Under the pieces are notes generated by a model. It searched no databases. It was not told the DNA's origin and saw only the letters and a list, made by a program, of their open reading frames with translations. From CAWIHK01 sp963835935 (GTDB lineage: Bacteria; Bacteroidota; Ignavibacteria; UBA10030; CAVZMI01), in contig CAWIHK010000001.1 in assembly GCA_963835935.1 (NCBI GenBank), forward strand, positions 124,001 to 188,000: a stretch of 64,000 nt of DNA, read 5' to 3'. The position numbers and the translations under genes were made by a program. This document shows positions 1 through 9,514 of this stretch, in pieces; within the stretch, counting starts at the first letter, position 1; every line of letters begins with the position of its first letter.

Positions 1-411
1 ATTGCCGGGCAATCCAAGCACAAATTCGAGCGGAAACTACACTGCTAGAGTTAATTACAATTGGTCAGGTACAGTGACACCCACAAAGACAGGATACACT
101 TTCAACCCCGCATCGCAAACGTATAACCCTGTAACATCGAATCAGGTGACCAACTATACGGCAAACATCCAGACGTTTACCATTTCCGGTTATGTTGGCA
201 ACCCTGGCGGCGCAACCAGTGGAGTCATGATGAGCGGATTGCCGGGCAATCCAAGCACAAATTCGAGCGGAAACTACACTGCTAGAGTTAATTACAATTG
301 GTCAGGTACAGTGACACCCACAAAGACAGGATACACTTTCAACCCCGCATCGCAAACGTATAACCCTGTAACATCGAATCAGGTGACAAACTATACGGCG
401 AACATCCAGAT
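1..411 (+). repeat. In-gene tandem repeat, 237-bp period
   Basis: The block starting at base 1 recurs at 238. The two copies are identical over about the first 148 bases and differ at only four positions over roughly 180 bases. They encode one 79-residue Ig-like module each. Probably more copies lie upstream of the window. Confidence 0.9.
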
Positions 412-964
412 ATTTACCATAACGGCTTCTGCAGGGACAGGAGGTTCAATCTCTCCTTCTGGAACGATAACGGTCAATTACGGCGGCAATCAGTCATTTA
501 CAATAACACCTAAAACTGGTTATCATATATCCAACGTTGTGGTTGATGGAGCATCTAAAGGAGCTATCGGAAGCTACACGTTTAGCAACGTCACAGCCAA
601 TCACTCGATCTCTGCGACATTCGCCATAGGAAAAATCGCCATCAGTCTAAGCCAAAATAACGGTTCAGAGTCTGATTATGTGCCAGACACTTATAATTTG
701 TATCAGAATTATCCTAATCCGTTCAATCCTTCAACAACTATACAATTCGATCTGCACAATACAACTAAGGTGATATTGAAAATATATGATATATCAGGGA
801 AGGAAATTCAAACATTAGTTAATTGTGATCTTGCAGCGGGATCGTATACAATTCGATGGAACGGACAGGATGCTAATGGTAGAAACGTTCATAGCGGAAT
901 GTATTTCTATCGTCTATCGACAGAAATGTTCTCAGCTACAAAAAAGATGATGCTGTTGCGTTAA
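2..964 (+). CDS. T9SS-exported repetitive surface protein (3' part; start lies before the window)
   Basis: Reading frame open from the window edge to a TAA at 962. The first visible codon is an internal Leu, because the same residues recur inside the second repeat after a Val-Met-Met-Ser-Gly. Visible parts: two copies of a 79-residue Ig/Cna-B-like repeat with the motif GYTFNPASQTYNPVTSNQ; a divergent InlB-B-type repeat at about residues 138-207 (GGSISPSG ... GYHISNVVVDG ... ANHSISATF); a C-terminal T9SS type A sorting domain from about residue 225 (NYPNPFNPSTTIQFDL, then GMYFYRLS). From family knowledge, such C-termini direct export across the outer membrane and anchoring by T9SS. The full size and the role of the repeats are unknown. 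Codon repeats are nearly identical at DNA level, so recent duplication is likely. Confidence 0.85.
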   Translation: MPGNPSTNSSGNYTARVNYNWSGTVTPTKTGYTFNPASQTYNPVTSNQVTNYTANIQTFTISGYVGNPGGATSGVMMSGLPGNPSTNSSGNYTARVNYNWSGTVTPTKTGYTFNPASQTYNPVTSNQVTNYTANIQIFTITASAGTGGSISPSGTITVNYGGNQSFTITPKTGYHISNVVVDGASKGAIGSYTFSNVTANHSISATFAIGKIAISLSQNNGSESDYVPDTYNLYQNYPNPFNPSTTIQFDLHNTTKVILKIYDISGKEIQTLVNCDLAAGSYTIRWNGQDANGRNVHSGMYFYRLSTEMFSATKKMMLLR

Positions 965-994
965 GAGAATCGTATTATATAGCAATACGAAAAA

Positions 995-1032
995 AGGCCG
1001 CTTCGTTATTTAATGGAGCGGCTTGTATTTTT
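995..1032 (+). terminator. Intrinsic terminator after the T9SS gene
   Basis: GC-rich stem GCCGCT at 997-1002 pairs with AGCGGC at 1017-1022, extended by a G-T and an A-T pair, and is followed by a T-rich run (TTGTATTTTTT). It sits 30 bases after the stop codon at 964. Confidence 0.7.
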
Positions 1033-1236
1033 TATGTAGGTCGATTTTTAAAATCGACCTTTAACGGCTTCAGAAGTCGAAATGCAGTTCGACAAGCTCA
1101 CCGCAAGAAATTTCGACCAACAACGCAGGATTGCGCTTTTGGGGATTTTAGGTTTAATGTGTGATTCGAAAACCTTATTTGCAGTGCACCAGTTGAGGCG
1201 ATCAAATATATTTCGTATCTGTTTTTAAATGTATAC
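1033..1236. other. Intergenic stretch with a perfect palindrome
   Basis: No gene seen. It contains an 11-bp perfect inverted repeat with a one-base centre at 1038-1060 (AGGTCGATTTT / AAAATCGACCT), followed by a fragment reading TTCGACAAGCTCACCGCAAG. This looks like remnants of dispersed palindromic repeats. Confidence 0.5.
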
Positions 1237-1265
1237 TTGACATTCGAAATTCGTTTCTGTATAAT
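1237..1265 (+). promoter_or_regulatory. Consensus sigma-70-type promoter for pbpC
   Basis: TTGACA at 1237-1242, 17-base spacer, TATAAT at 1260-1265: a full match to the housekeeping consensus. It lies 69 bases before the pbpC start and downstream of the preceding terminator. Confidence 0.8.
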
Positions 1266-1334
1266 AAACTTTAATTGTATTTTTTAGCCTGTTTGTTTCA
1301 TCCGCAATAAAATATATTGACATAGGTCCGCATT

Positions 1335-3653
1335 ATGCGACTGTGGGTTTTTCAAAAACGTACAATCATGCGAATTCTTTCCTTGGCAGGCATCGGCATT
1401 GTTGGCGTCCTACTCCTCGCTTTCATTATCCCTTCTCCGCAGATGAAGCCGTATTCACTTGTGATCGAAGATCGCAGCGGACAATTTCTACAAGCGTTTC
1501 TTGCATCTGATGGTATATGGCGGCTGAGGACTATGCCCGATGAAATTCCTGAAAAGTTAAAAAAAATACTGATTGAAAAAGAAGACCGGTGGTTCTATTA
1601 CCATCCGGGTTTCAATCCGATATCCATCACAAGAGCATTGTGGCAAAACATGGTTAGCGGGCGGAGAGTCTCAGGGGCTTCCACTATCACGATGCAAGTT
1701 GCCCGGATGCTCGAACCAAAAAAACGAACTTATTGCAATAAACTGTTTGAAATTTTCCGAGCGATTCAACTCGAACTTCATCATTCGAAAAAAGAAATTC
1801 TCGAGATGTATGCTTCTCTCATCCCTCTGGGAAGTAATATCGAAGGATTAAAGTCGGCCTCGATGATTTATTATCAAAGTCCGCTGGAGCGTTTGAATAT
1901 CGCACAACTTTTCGATCTTATCCTCATCCCGAACGACCCGAACGATTTACAGCCGGATAAAAATGCCGAACGACTTTTATCACTCCGGAAACATCATGCA
2001 GGACTGCTCATGAAGCGCGGATTATTCTCACGACAGGATTCACTAGTTCTCTGGAATACGGGTACCGGTGTCACCCGGAAACAGTTGCCGCAGTTTGCCC
2101 CGCATTTTTGTTTGCGCATTAAAAATTTCAATCCGAAGGATGATCTTGTCCGAAGCTCCCTCGATCTTCGCCTCCAGCGGAAAGCGGAGAATCTTCTCTC
2201 CAGTCATTTGCGTCCCTGGAAATTAAAAGGGGTGAATAATGGAGCCATGTTTGTTGTTGACAACCGGACGAAGGAAGTTGTTGCCTATATCGGTTCAGAA
2301 AATTTTAACGATGGTGATGCACAAGGCCAGGTCGATGCGGTGAAAGCGTTGCGGTCTCCGGGTTCGACATTAAAACCTTTTCTGTTTGCGTTTAAAATGG
2401 ACAGAGGCGAACTGACGCCGAAGACAAGGTTGCTCGACACGCCGTACGATGCGGAAGGATTTCTCGCGGAAAATTATGACGGGAAGTATGCCGGATTTGT
2501 TTATGCCGATGATGCACTGCGGCACTCGTTGAATGTTCCTATGATCCGGCTGTTGAAAGAAACGGGAGTTTCATCGTTCATCGACTTTTGTACCAACTGC
2601 GGCATCACGTCATTACATTTCCAAAAAAATAAATTAGGCTTGAGCATGATCGTCGGCGGCTGCGGAGTTACACTGGAGGAATTAACGGCGGCTTATTCAG
2701 CTTTTCCATCCGGAGGCCGGCTTGCTCCTTTACGATATTTTAAAAGAGAAGAAGTTTCAGGCGGCGAGAAAGAAGTTTTTTCACCTTCCGCCGCATTCAT
2801 GGTTACCGAAATTTTAACTGGCGTTGACCGGCCCGATCTTCCCAACAACTTCGAGTCGTCTATGAATTTATCGGCTGTTGCTTATAAGACCGGAACGAGT
2901 TACGGGCGGCGTGATGCTTGGGCCATTGGATATACGGCAGAATATACTGTCGGAGTGTGGATCGGCAATTTCGACGACAAGGGAAATCCGAATATTGCCG
3001 GAAGCCAAACGGCGGCTCCGTTGTTGTTCGAAGTCATCACATCAATTTCTTCCGAACATCAAAAAACTATTCTACAACAGCCGGAAGATGTCGGCGTGCG
3101 TGAAGTCTGTGCCGAAAGCGGCCTGGCTCCGACGCCGTATTGCAGCCGCACGATTTATGATTTGTATTCGAAGTCGCGCACACTGCATCGTGAATGTGAA
3201 ATTGATAAACAATATGCCGTGTCGTTGGATGAGCAAGAATATTATTGTCCTTCCTGTCTAGGTGAAAATAAATATAAGTTGATGAACGTTAAAGAATATC
3301 CGCCGGAACTTTTAAGTTTTTGGAAAGCAATCGGAAAACAATTTGCGCACGCACCGCGCCATAATCCGTTATGCTCCAGACTCTTCGATGGAAACGGCCC
3401 GAAGATCACAAGCCCTTCAGATGCGATGACGTACTACTTCTGTTCGAAGGACCAGAAAATAGCTCTTCAGGCAAGTTCAGGGCTCGATGTTGCAGAAAAT
3501 ATCTGGTATATGGATAATCAATATTTGGGCAGAAATAAATCCGGAGAGAAAGTATTTATTCATCCTGATGAAGGGATGCACACCATCACATGTCTGGACG
3601 AGAAAGGCCGGGTGTCCAAGATTTCACTTACTGTAAAATATATTTTTGAATAA
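1335..3653 (+). CDS. pbpC: Penicillin-binding protein 1C (bifunctional glycosyltransferase/transpeptidase)
   Basis: Peptidoglycan synthase of 772 residues, the normal length for the PbpC family. Short cytoplasmic N-terminus and one membrane anchor at about residues 13-31. The GT51 glycosyltransferase domain shows EDRWFYYHPG near residue 83 and GASTITMQVAR near 114. The transpeptidase domain has the SxxK serine in STLKP (Ser344), an SLN motif, and KTGTS (Lys518). The C-terminal 80 residues fit the BiPBP_C domain, and several Cys occur in the preceding linker. The ATG at 1335 has AGGT about 7 bases upstream; Met12 (1368) is an alternative start. The gene directly precedes an alpha-2-macroglobulin gene, the pairing known from E. 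coli pbpC-yfhM, where the macroglobulin is thought to protect the envelope during wall repair. Confidence 0.95.
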   Translation: MRLWVFQKRTIMRILSLAGIGIVGVLLLAFIIPSPQMKPYSLVIEDRSGQFLQAFLASDGIWRLRTMPDEIPEKLKKILIEKEDRWFYYHPGFNPISITRALWQNMVSGRRVSGASTITMQVARMLEPKKRTYCNKLFEIFRAIQLELHHSKKEILEMYASLIPLGSNIEGLKSASMIYYQSPLERLNIAQLFDLILIPNDPNDLQPDKNAERLLSLRKHHAGLLMKRGLFSRQDSLVLWNTGTGVTRKQLPQFAPHFCLRIKNFNPKDDLVRSSLDLRLQRKAENLLSSHLRPWKLKGVNNGAMFVVDNRTKEVVAYIGSENFNDGDAQGQVDAVKALRSPGSTLKPFLFAFKMDRGELTPKTRLLDTPYDAEGFLAENYDGKYAGFVYADDALRHSLNVPMIRLLKETGVSSFIDFCTNCGITSLHFQKNKLGLSMIVGGCGVTLEELTAAYSAFPSGGRLAPLRYFKREEVSGGEKEVFSPSAAFMVTEILTGVDRPDLPNNFESSMNLSAVAYKTGTSYGRRDAWAIGYTAEYTVGVWIGNFDDKGNPNIAGSQTAAPLLFEVITSISSEHQKTILQQPEDVGVREVCAESGLAPTPYCSRTIYDLYSKSRTLHRECEIDKQYAVSLDEQEYYCPSCLGENKYKLMNVKEYPPELLSFWKAIGKQFAHAPRHNPLCSRLFDGNGPKITSPSDAMTYYFCSKDQKIALQASSGLDVAENIWYMDNQYLGRNKSGEKVFIHPDEGMHTITCLDEKGRVSKISLTVKYIFE

Positions 3654-3656
3654 CAA

Positions 3657-3934
3657 TTTAATAACTGATGTTACGCAGAATACAAAAAACAAATATTGAA
3701 AATACCTTTATTGCCACGAGCTTTAGCTCGTGGATTAGAAAATCAAAAGTAATATCGGGTTTTAACCCTATTTTCAACATTTTTCATCGGGCTAAAGCCC
3801 GCTTCGTTTTATTTATTCTGTGCCAAAGACACATGCGCCTCTGGTGCAAGTTCCACGACCTACTCGCCTCGCTCCGCTCGTCGGAGCGGGAAGGTCGTGG
3901 CAATTTTTCTTCTTTGCGTAACATCATTAATAAA
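3657..3934. mobile_element. MITE-like palindromic element, copy 1
   Basis: About 278 bp bounded by imperfect terminal inverted repeats with an exact 12-base core (TGATGTTACGCA at 3666-3677 against its complement at 3915-3926). Inside are three hairpins: CCACGAGCT/AGCTCGTGG (3713-3732), CGGGCTAAAGCCCG (about 3788-3801), and CCACGACCT/AGGTCGTGG (3853-3900) whose loop holds a further palindrome (CGCTCCG/CGGAGCG). It begins four bases after the pbpC stop and fills the gap to the next gene. A second copy lies at 14935-15177. It has no transposase; a 100-codon frame across it is not a gene. Confidence 0.7.
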
Positions 3935-3966
3935 ATATTTCCTCCACCATTATCGGGAGCATTGTT

Positions 3967-6900
3967 ATGAAAACTGTTAGATGTACCGCGACGATTCTTC
4001 TCTTCTTTCTATTTTCTTCCTGCATGAGGAATTCGTCCGAAATTTTACGAATCACTTCGCCGTTGCCGGGAGGCGTCGTCTCCAACACGCCGACATTGAC
4101 TTTCAGTTTCTCGCGCGGTGTTGTTCCCGCCGACTCAACAAATCAGTGGTCGGATATTCCCTTCATTGAATTTTCACCGTCGATTCCCGGAAAATTTGTC
4201 TGGCAGGATACTACACAGTTGGTCTTTAGCCCTGACGCTCCGTTGCCCGGCGATATGAAGTTCAAAGGGAAAATCAACACAGCGCTTCTTCTTCAACGAT
4301 CCGGTGCAAAATCGTTCGGCGGCGATGATGAATTCACTTTTTCAACCGAATCGTTTACGCTTACAAAAGCAGAATTTTTCTACGACCGGATTGGAGAAAA
4401 AAGGCTGGTTGGCATCAAAGCGAATTTAGAATTTACGTACCTTGTTAATCCACAGGATTTTGCAAAACATATTAAGTTGACGATTGATGGATCACCGGCG
4501 AACATTGCAAATGTTGCCACGCAAACGAATAACAAAGTAATAGCCATCGAGATCGGTATCGTGAAGCAGCTCGAAAAAGAATTGGATGTAGTTATCGACT
4601 TCGACGGCGAGCTTGTTTCACCTGAGACGCAAACCAGGATAAAACTTGCAAAGCCTTTCGTCTATAAACTTCCCCCGCTCGGTGAATTAAAAATCTACGG
4701 CCATGAAGTGGGAACCGACGGCACTTCAAGCTGGATTAAAATCCGGACTTCACAGGAAGTTGATGTAGCAACGGTTAAAGGTTTTATCACCATCGATCCG
4801 GTGCGGGATTTTTCGGTGGAATCCGATCGTGAAGCATTTACCCTCAAAGGGAAATTCGAACCGGGACAATCATTTCATCTTATTATCAAAAAAGGACTGG
4901 AGAGTGTTCTCGGAGGCAAGACGACGAACGACTACGATGCCGATGTGTTGATCGGCGAGGTAAAACCGTCGTTCCGTTTTGCATCCGCCTCAGGCGTATA
5001 TATGCTTCTTGGTGGTCAAAAAACCATAGACCTGAAAACTATGAATCTGCCGAAATTAAATGTTCGTGTGAGTCAGATCTTTCAAAATAATCTTGTCTTC
5101 TTCCTCGACGGCGGACGTTACTATGGCTATTATAGTAACTCAGACGACGAGGAGGAAGAGACGTATGTGAGGCACTATAGGTATAATATTGGTAATTACG
5201 GCAGAGAATTGGAGGATACAGTTATTGCTATTAACAACGTTCGGAATCAGGAAACAACGACCCGCTTCGATTTACAACCATATCTCAATAATGGTTATAA
5301 AGGATTTTATCTGGTAGAAATTGCTAACCCCGCAGAGAAGTGGCAATCAACGGCGAAACTCATTTCGATTTCAGATATCGGATTGATTGTGAAAGGAAGT
5401 CCGGACGAGCTGATTGTCTTCGCAACGAGTCTTGAGTCGAATGAACCTCTTTCAGGAGTTTTGATTTCACTCATTTCCACCAACAACCAAATTATCACAT
5501 CACAGAAGACTAATGGTGATGGAGTTGCAAAATTCAGTAAGTACCAAACACTTCTGAATGGATTTCAGTTGAAAATGGTGACGGCGGAATTGGAAAACGA
5601 TTTCAATTTTATTCATCTTCAGGATTATCGTGTCGAGACTTCACGTTTTCCAGTCGACGGAAAAGAAGACACGAAAAATACATACGATGCGTTTCTGTAC
5701 GGCGACCGGAATATTTACCGGCCAGGAGAAAAAATATTTCTTTCCGGCATCGTGCGAAACCTGACTCACAGCATCCCGGCTCAAATGCCGGTGAAAGTAA
5801 AAATGTTGAGTCCGCAGGGAACAGTTGTGAAGGACTTCCAGCTCTCGTTGAACGATCAGGGATCGTTCGAAATCAATTATCAAACTTTGCCGACGGCATT
5901 GACCGGCGAGTATCGATTTGAGTTGTATAGCGGGAATGGAACATTTCTCAACAGCATAACCATCAACATCGAGGACTTCGTCCCCGACCGGTTGAAGTTG
6001 AATCTCACTGCATCGACACAGGAAACAAAGCCGGGCACAAAAATCAAATACGAACTTCAAGCTCTCAATTTCTTCGGGCCGCCGGCAGGAGGGCGCGCAT
6101 GGGAATTTGAAGAGACATTCGACATCATCCCGTACACATCTAAAAATTTTCCGTCGTTTCGCTTTGCGGATGATGAGGCGACAAATTATTCGGCAAAACC
6201 TGAAATTTCGAACGGAGAGACTAACGACAATGGAAAGGCAACTTTCGAATTCACGTTGCCGAAAGATTTAACATCGACAGGCTTGCTTCGCGCACGGGCG
6301 CGGGCGGCGGTGTTCGATGAAACCGGTAGGCCGGTATATCAAACCGTGTACACGACTGTGCATCCGAAAGATTATTATATAGGAATTCTGAACAAGGGAG
6401 ATTATTATGTCGGCCCGAATACTCCACAACACATGCAAGTGATTGCTGTGACTCCGGAAGACAAACCGATCGACCGGTTCAGGGCGAAAATCGATCTCAT
6501 CCGTTACGAATGGCATTCGGTGCTCCGCCAGCATGAAGGGAGCAACACGCTTCGCTATGTCTCGGAGAAGAGAGAAATTCCTGTCAAGTCGGATACGGTG
6601 ACATTATCCCAGCACCCGCTTGATTATACATATACGGTTCCGTATTCAGGCGATTATATTATTCGTGTATCGAAGGAAGATGATTCGGGATATAATGAAT
6701 TCGAGTTTTATTCGTATGGTTGGGGTTATACGTCGCAAGTCACTTCATTCCAGATAAATCCCGAAGCACGGGTCGAGATGGTGTTTGATAAAAGCGTCTA
6801 CGCTCCTGGAGAAAAGGCGAAAGTTCTTTTCCAGACACCGTTCAGCGGAAAGATGCTCGTGACGGTCGAGCGAAATCAGGTGTACAGTTATCAATATCTC

Positions 6901-7194
6901 GATGTTGTGCGAAATGCCGCTTCGCTGGAAATCCCGGTCGAGGAGGGATATTTACCAAACGTGTATGTGAGCGCCGTCCTCTTCAGGAAGGTGAAGGAAC
7001 AGGATATTCCATTGATGGCTGGACACGGTTTCATGCCTTTGATGGTAGAAAAAAAATCGAATCACTTCACCGTAACCATTAAGGCTCCGGAAAAGATTCG
7101 GCGAAAACAAAACAAAAGATCACTGTTGAAGTTGGAGGTGAGAGTAATGTTTGCCTCACACTTGCCGCCGTTGATGAAGGCATTTGCCAGGTGA
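3967..7194 (+). CDS. Bacterial alpha-2-macroglobulin lipoprotein, N-terminal part (frameshifted)
   Basis: First 1075 codons of a YfhM/ECAM-type alpha-2-macroglobulin. Residues 1-19 form a lipoprotein signal ending in FSSC (lipidated Cys19), placing the protein in the envelope. Macroglobulin domains follow; the MG2-like signature DRNIYRPGEK is near residue 580, and a bait/MG7-like segment (KSVYAPGEKAKVLF) is near 940. After about base 7095 this frame loses family similarity and runs to a TGA at 7192. The -1 frame over 7113-7190 encodes the conserved continuation (KITVEVGG ... LAAVDEGICQVKNF) that leads into the next reading frame. The intact protein would therefore span 3967-9395, about 1,800 residues. 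The break is a one-base loss, a sequencing error, or recoding in an A-rich run at 7102-7115. Confidence 0.85.
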   Translation: MKTVRCTATILLFFLFSSCMRNSSEILRITSPLPGGVVSNTPTLTFSFSRGVVPADSTNQWSDIPFIEFSPSIPGKFVWQDTTQLVFSPDAPLPGDMKFKGKINTALLLQRSGAKSFGGDDEFTFSTESFTLTKAEFFYDRIGEKRLVGIKANLEFTYLVNPQDFAKHIKLTIDGSPANIANVATQTNNKVIAIEIGIVKQLEKELDVVIDFDGELVSPETQTRIKLAKPFVYKLPPLGELKIYGHEVGTDGTSSWIKIRTSQEVDVATVKGFITIDPVRDFSVESDREAFTLKGKFEPGQSFHLIIKKGLESVLGGKTTNDYDADVLIGEVKPSFRFASASGVYMLLGGQKTIDLKTMNLPKLNVRVSQIFQNNLVFFLDGGRYYGYYSNSDDEEEETYVRHYRYNIGNYGRELEDTVIAINNVRNQETTTRFDLQPYLNNGYKGFYLVEIANPAEKWQSTAKLISISDIGLIVKGSPDELIVFATSLESNEPLSGVLISLISTNNQIITSQKTNGDGVAKFSKYQTLLNGFQLKMVTAELENDFNFIHLQDYRVETSRFPVDGKEDTKNTYDAFLYGDRNIYRPGEKIFLSGIVRNLTHSIPAQMPVKVKMLSPQGTVVKDFQLSLNDQGSFEINYQTLPTALTGEYRFELYSGNGTFLNSITINIEDFVPDRLKLNLTASTQETKPGTKIKYELQALNFFGPPAGGRAWEFEETFDIIPYTSKNFPSFRFADDEATNYSAKPEISNGETNDNGKATFEFTLPKDLTSTGLLRARARAAVFDETGRPVYQTVYTTVHPKDYYIGILNKGDYYVGPNTPQHMQVIAVTPEDKPIDRFRAKIDLIRYEWHSVLRQHEGSNTLRYVSEKREIPVKSDTVTLSQHPLDYTYTVPYSGDYIIRVSKEDDSGYNEFEFYSYGWGYTSQVTSFQINPEARVEMVFDKSVYAPGEKAKVLFQTPFSGKMLVTVERNQVYSYQYLDVVRNAASLEIPVEEGYLPNVYVSAVLFRKVKEQDIPLMAGHGFMPLMVEKKSNHFTVTIKAPEKIRRKQNKRSLLKLEVRVMFASHLPPLMKAFAR

Positions 7195-9395
7195 AAAATT
7201 TTAAGACGCCCGATCCGTACGGATATTTCTACGCGAAGAAGGCGCTGGAAACAAGCACCTACGATTTTTTCCGTGATCTCATACCTGAACCTGTGAAAAG
7301 CAAAGGAAGCAGCACAGGCGGAAGTGATGAGGAGAAAATGGCACAACGAGTTAATCCGCTGGGAGTGCAGCGGTTTAAACCTGTTGCGTTGTGGTCCGGG
7401 ATCGTCCAGACGAATGAGAGTGGTGAGGCCGAGGTGACCCTCGATGTTCCGGAATTTAGCGGTGAACTTCGTTTGATGGCGCTCGCCTATAAAGGCGACC
7501 GGTTCGGCTCCGCGCAGAAAGGAATGAAAGTTGCCGATCCGATTGTCATCACTCCGGCGCTCCCACGGTTCTTAAGCCCGAATGATGAAATTGTTATGAC
7601 AGTAACCGCCTTCAACACTACCGACAAAACTGCACAATTGAAATTTGAAGTTGAAACATCTGGGGGAGTTGTTGCGGTCACAAAGTCGGCGGAGCTTGAA
7701 TTAAAGCCGAACCAGGAGCGTTATGTGGGCTTTAATCTGCGCGCCAACGATGAAATTGGAAAAGGAGTTGTCAAAGTGAAGACGCACGCCTTCGGCGAAA
7801 AATTTGAATCGGTAACAGAAATACCGGTCAGGCCGATCGCACCATTTGCAGCGGATGCTATCACTGGTTTTGTTGATGGAGGAACATCGACGACAACGCA
7901 AGTAGAGGATGTTTATCTTCCATACAACCGGAAGTCGCGGATTGTGTTCAGTCCGTTCCCCGTAGCAAATTTCGCAAAGGAGTTGCGATATCTTATCGGT
8001 TACCCTCATGGCTGTCTTGAACAAACAACGTCGAAGGCATTCCCGCAAATCTATCTAAGAGACATAGCAATACTTCTTGATCCTTCGATCTTGAACCATG
8101 GAAGTCCGACATACTTCGTGAATGAAGCAATCACAAAAATAAATTCTATGCAAATGCATGACGGCGCATTTTCTTATTGGCCGGGTGGCGATTACTCGAA
8201 TGGATGGACGACAGTTTATGCGACACATTTCCTGATCGAGGCAAAAAAAGCAGGATACGCAGTTTCGGAGAATGTGTTGAAATCCGCGATGTCTGCCGTG
8301 GCGCAAATCGCTCGGAGCAAGGAGACTGAAGATTATTATTACTTTTCTGACAATAAAACAACCGTTAAGCGAATTGCAAATAAAAGTGCTCTCTACGCAT
8401 TGTATGTTCTCGCACTCGGAGGCACTCCGGAAAAGGCACTGATGGATTTTTACAGAACGGAAAAAAATCTTCTTACATACGATACGCGATATCTTCTTGC
8501 CGGCGCCTACGCATTGAGCGGCGACCGGAAAACCTTCAACGAATTACTCCCATCGGAATTCGTAACGGAAGAAGCGGGGAGAACATCGGGCTGGACATTC
8601 GATTCGCACATCCGTGCAAACGCTCTCATTCTCAATGTACTATTCGATACCGATCTTAATAATCCTCACATTCCACAATACCTGGAGTATTTGTCGAGAT
8701 CTTATAAGAATGAATATTGGTACAGCACTCAGGATGATGCGTTTACACTGTTGGCATTCGGTAAAGCGGCGAGGATGGCATCATCGACAAAAATCGAGGG
8801 TACCGTCTCGGTTGGCGGCAAGAATTTTTCATACAAGGGAAATAATCAGAAATTCGATATCGAGCCGTATGGAAAAAATATTGTCATGACAATGAAAGGT
8901 CAGGGAAGAGCATATTATTCTGTTGTGACGGAAGGGATTAGAAAAGATGGGAAGATTAAAGTTGAAGATAAAGAACTCCAGATCCGCCGGGAATTCTTCA
9001 ATCGAAGCGGCGCGCCGGTCGATTTGAATTCGGTAAAACAAAACAGCCTGGTCATTGTTAAACTCTCGCTTCGTTCTTCGGTTGATTATTTGGAGAATGT
9101 AGCCATCACCGATTTACTGCCAGCCGGTTTTGAAATCGAAAACCCTCGAATAACCGACAACACACAGTATAATTTTATTAAAGATCCATCAACGCCGTCG
9201 TACATGGATATCAGGGATGACAGGATCAACATATACGCGAGCTTCGATGAAGATAGTAGAAGCCGGACATTCTATTATATGGTCAGGGCGGTGACGCAGG
9301 GAGAATTCCAGTATGCGCCGGTTGTCGCTGAAGCAATGTACAGCCCAGATTACTATTCGGCGAGCGGACAGGGTAAATTGAGGGTTGTTAAATAG
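7191..9395 (+). CDS. Alpha-2-macroglobulin, C-terminal part with thioester motif
   Basis: Continuation of the macroglobulin in the -1 frame; the GTG at 7191 is most likely an internal Val, not a start. It carries the A2M core (PVALWSGIVQTNESGEAEV near residues 63-81), the thioester motif GCLEQ (Cys275, bases 8013-8015), the alpha/alpha-barrel thioester domain, and a C-terminal receptor-like domain (NVAITDLLPAGFEIENPR). From family knowledge, the Cys-Glx thioester covalently traps attacking proteases. The motif is intact, so the protein would be active if the frame is restored. No start codon with a ribosome site is seen for independent translation, although the GTGA overlap with the upstream stop could permit coupled re-initiation. 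Confidence 0.85.
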   Translation: MKNFKTPDPYGYFYAKKALETSTYDFFRDLIPEPVKSKGSSTGGSDEEKMAQRVNPLGVQRFKPVALWSGIVQTNESGEAEVTLDVPEFSGELRLMALAYKGDRFGSAQKGMKVADPIVITPALPRFLSPNDEIVMTVTAFNTTDKTAQLKFEVETSGGVVAVTKSAELELKPNQERYVGFNLRANDEIGKGVVKVKTHAFGEKFESVTEIPVRPIAPFAADAITGFVDGGTSTTTQVEDVYLPYNRKSRIVFSPFPVANFAKELRYLIGYPHGCLEQTTSKAFPQIYLRDIAILLDPSILNHGSPTYFVNEAITKINSMQMHDGAFSYWPGGDYSNGWTTVYATHFLIEAKKAGYAVSENVLKSAMSAVAQIARSKETEDYYYFSDNKTTVKRIANKSALYALYVLALGGTPEKALMDFYRTEKNLLTYDTRYLLAGAYALSGDRKTFNELLPSEFVTEEAGRTSGWTFDSHIRANALILNVLFDTDLNNPHIPQYLEYLSRSYKNEYWYSTQDDAFTLLAFGKAARMASSTKIEGTVSVGGKNFSYKGNNQKFDIEPYGKNIVMTMKGQGRAYYSVVTEGIRKDGKIKVEDKELQIRREFFNRSGAPVDLNSVKQNSLVIVKLSLRSSVDYLENVAITDLLPAGFEIENPRITDNTQYNFIKDPSTPSYMDIRDDRINIYASFDEDSRSRTFYYMVRAVTQGEFQYAPVVAEAMYSPDYYSASGQGKLRVVK

Positions 9396-9514
9396 AAATA
9401 GAGAAAGATTGAGATAAAGATCAAGGTCAAGGTTTTTATTATTTAAAGTTTCTTGGAAGTATAAAATTGCAGATGTGAGAATAATATTCAAAAAAACAGA
9501 AAGGAGTTTATGTT

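Noticed and set aside
3668..3970. 100-codon frame between pbpC and the macroglobulin gene
   Set aside because: It lies across the palindromic element, has no ribosome site, and the same DNA recurs at 14935-15177 as non-coding repeat.
7191..7193. GTG as a genuine start of the second macroglobulin part
   Set aside because: Family-conserved residues continue upstream of it in the same frame back to about 7110, so this codon is an internal Val.
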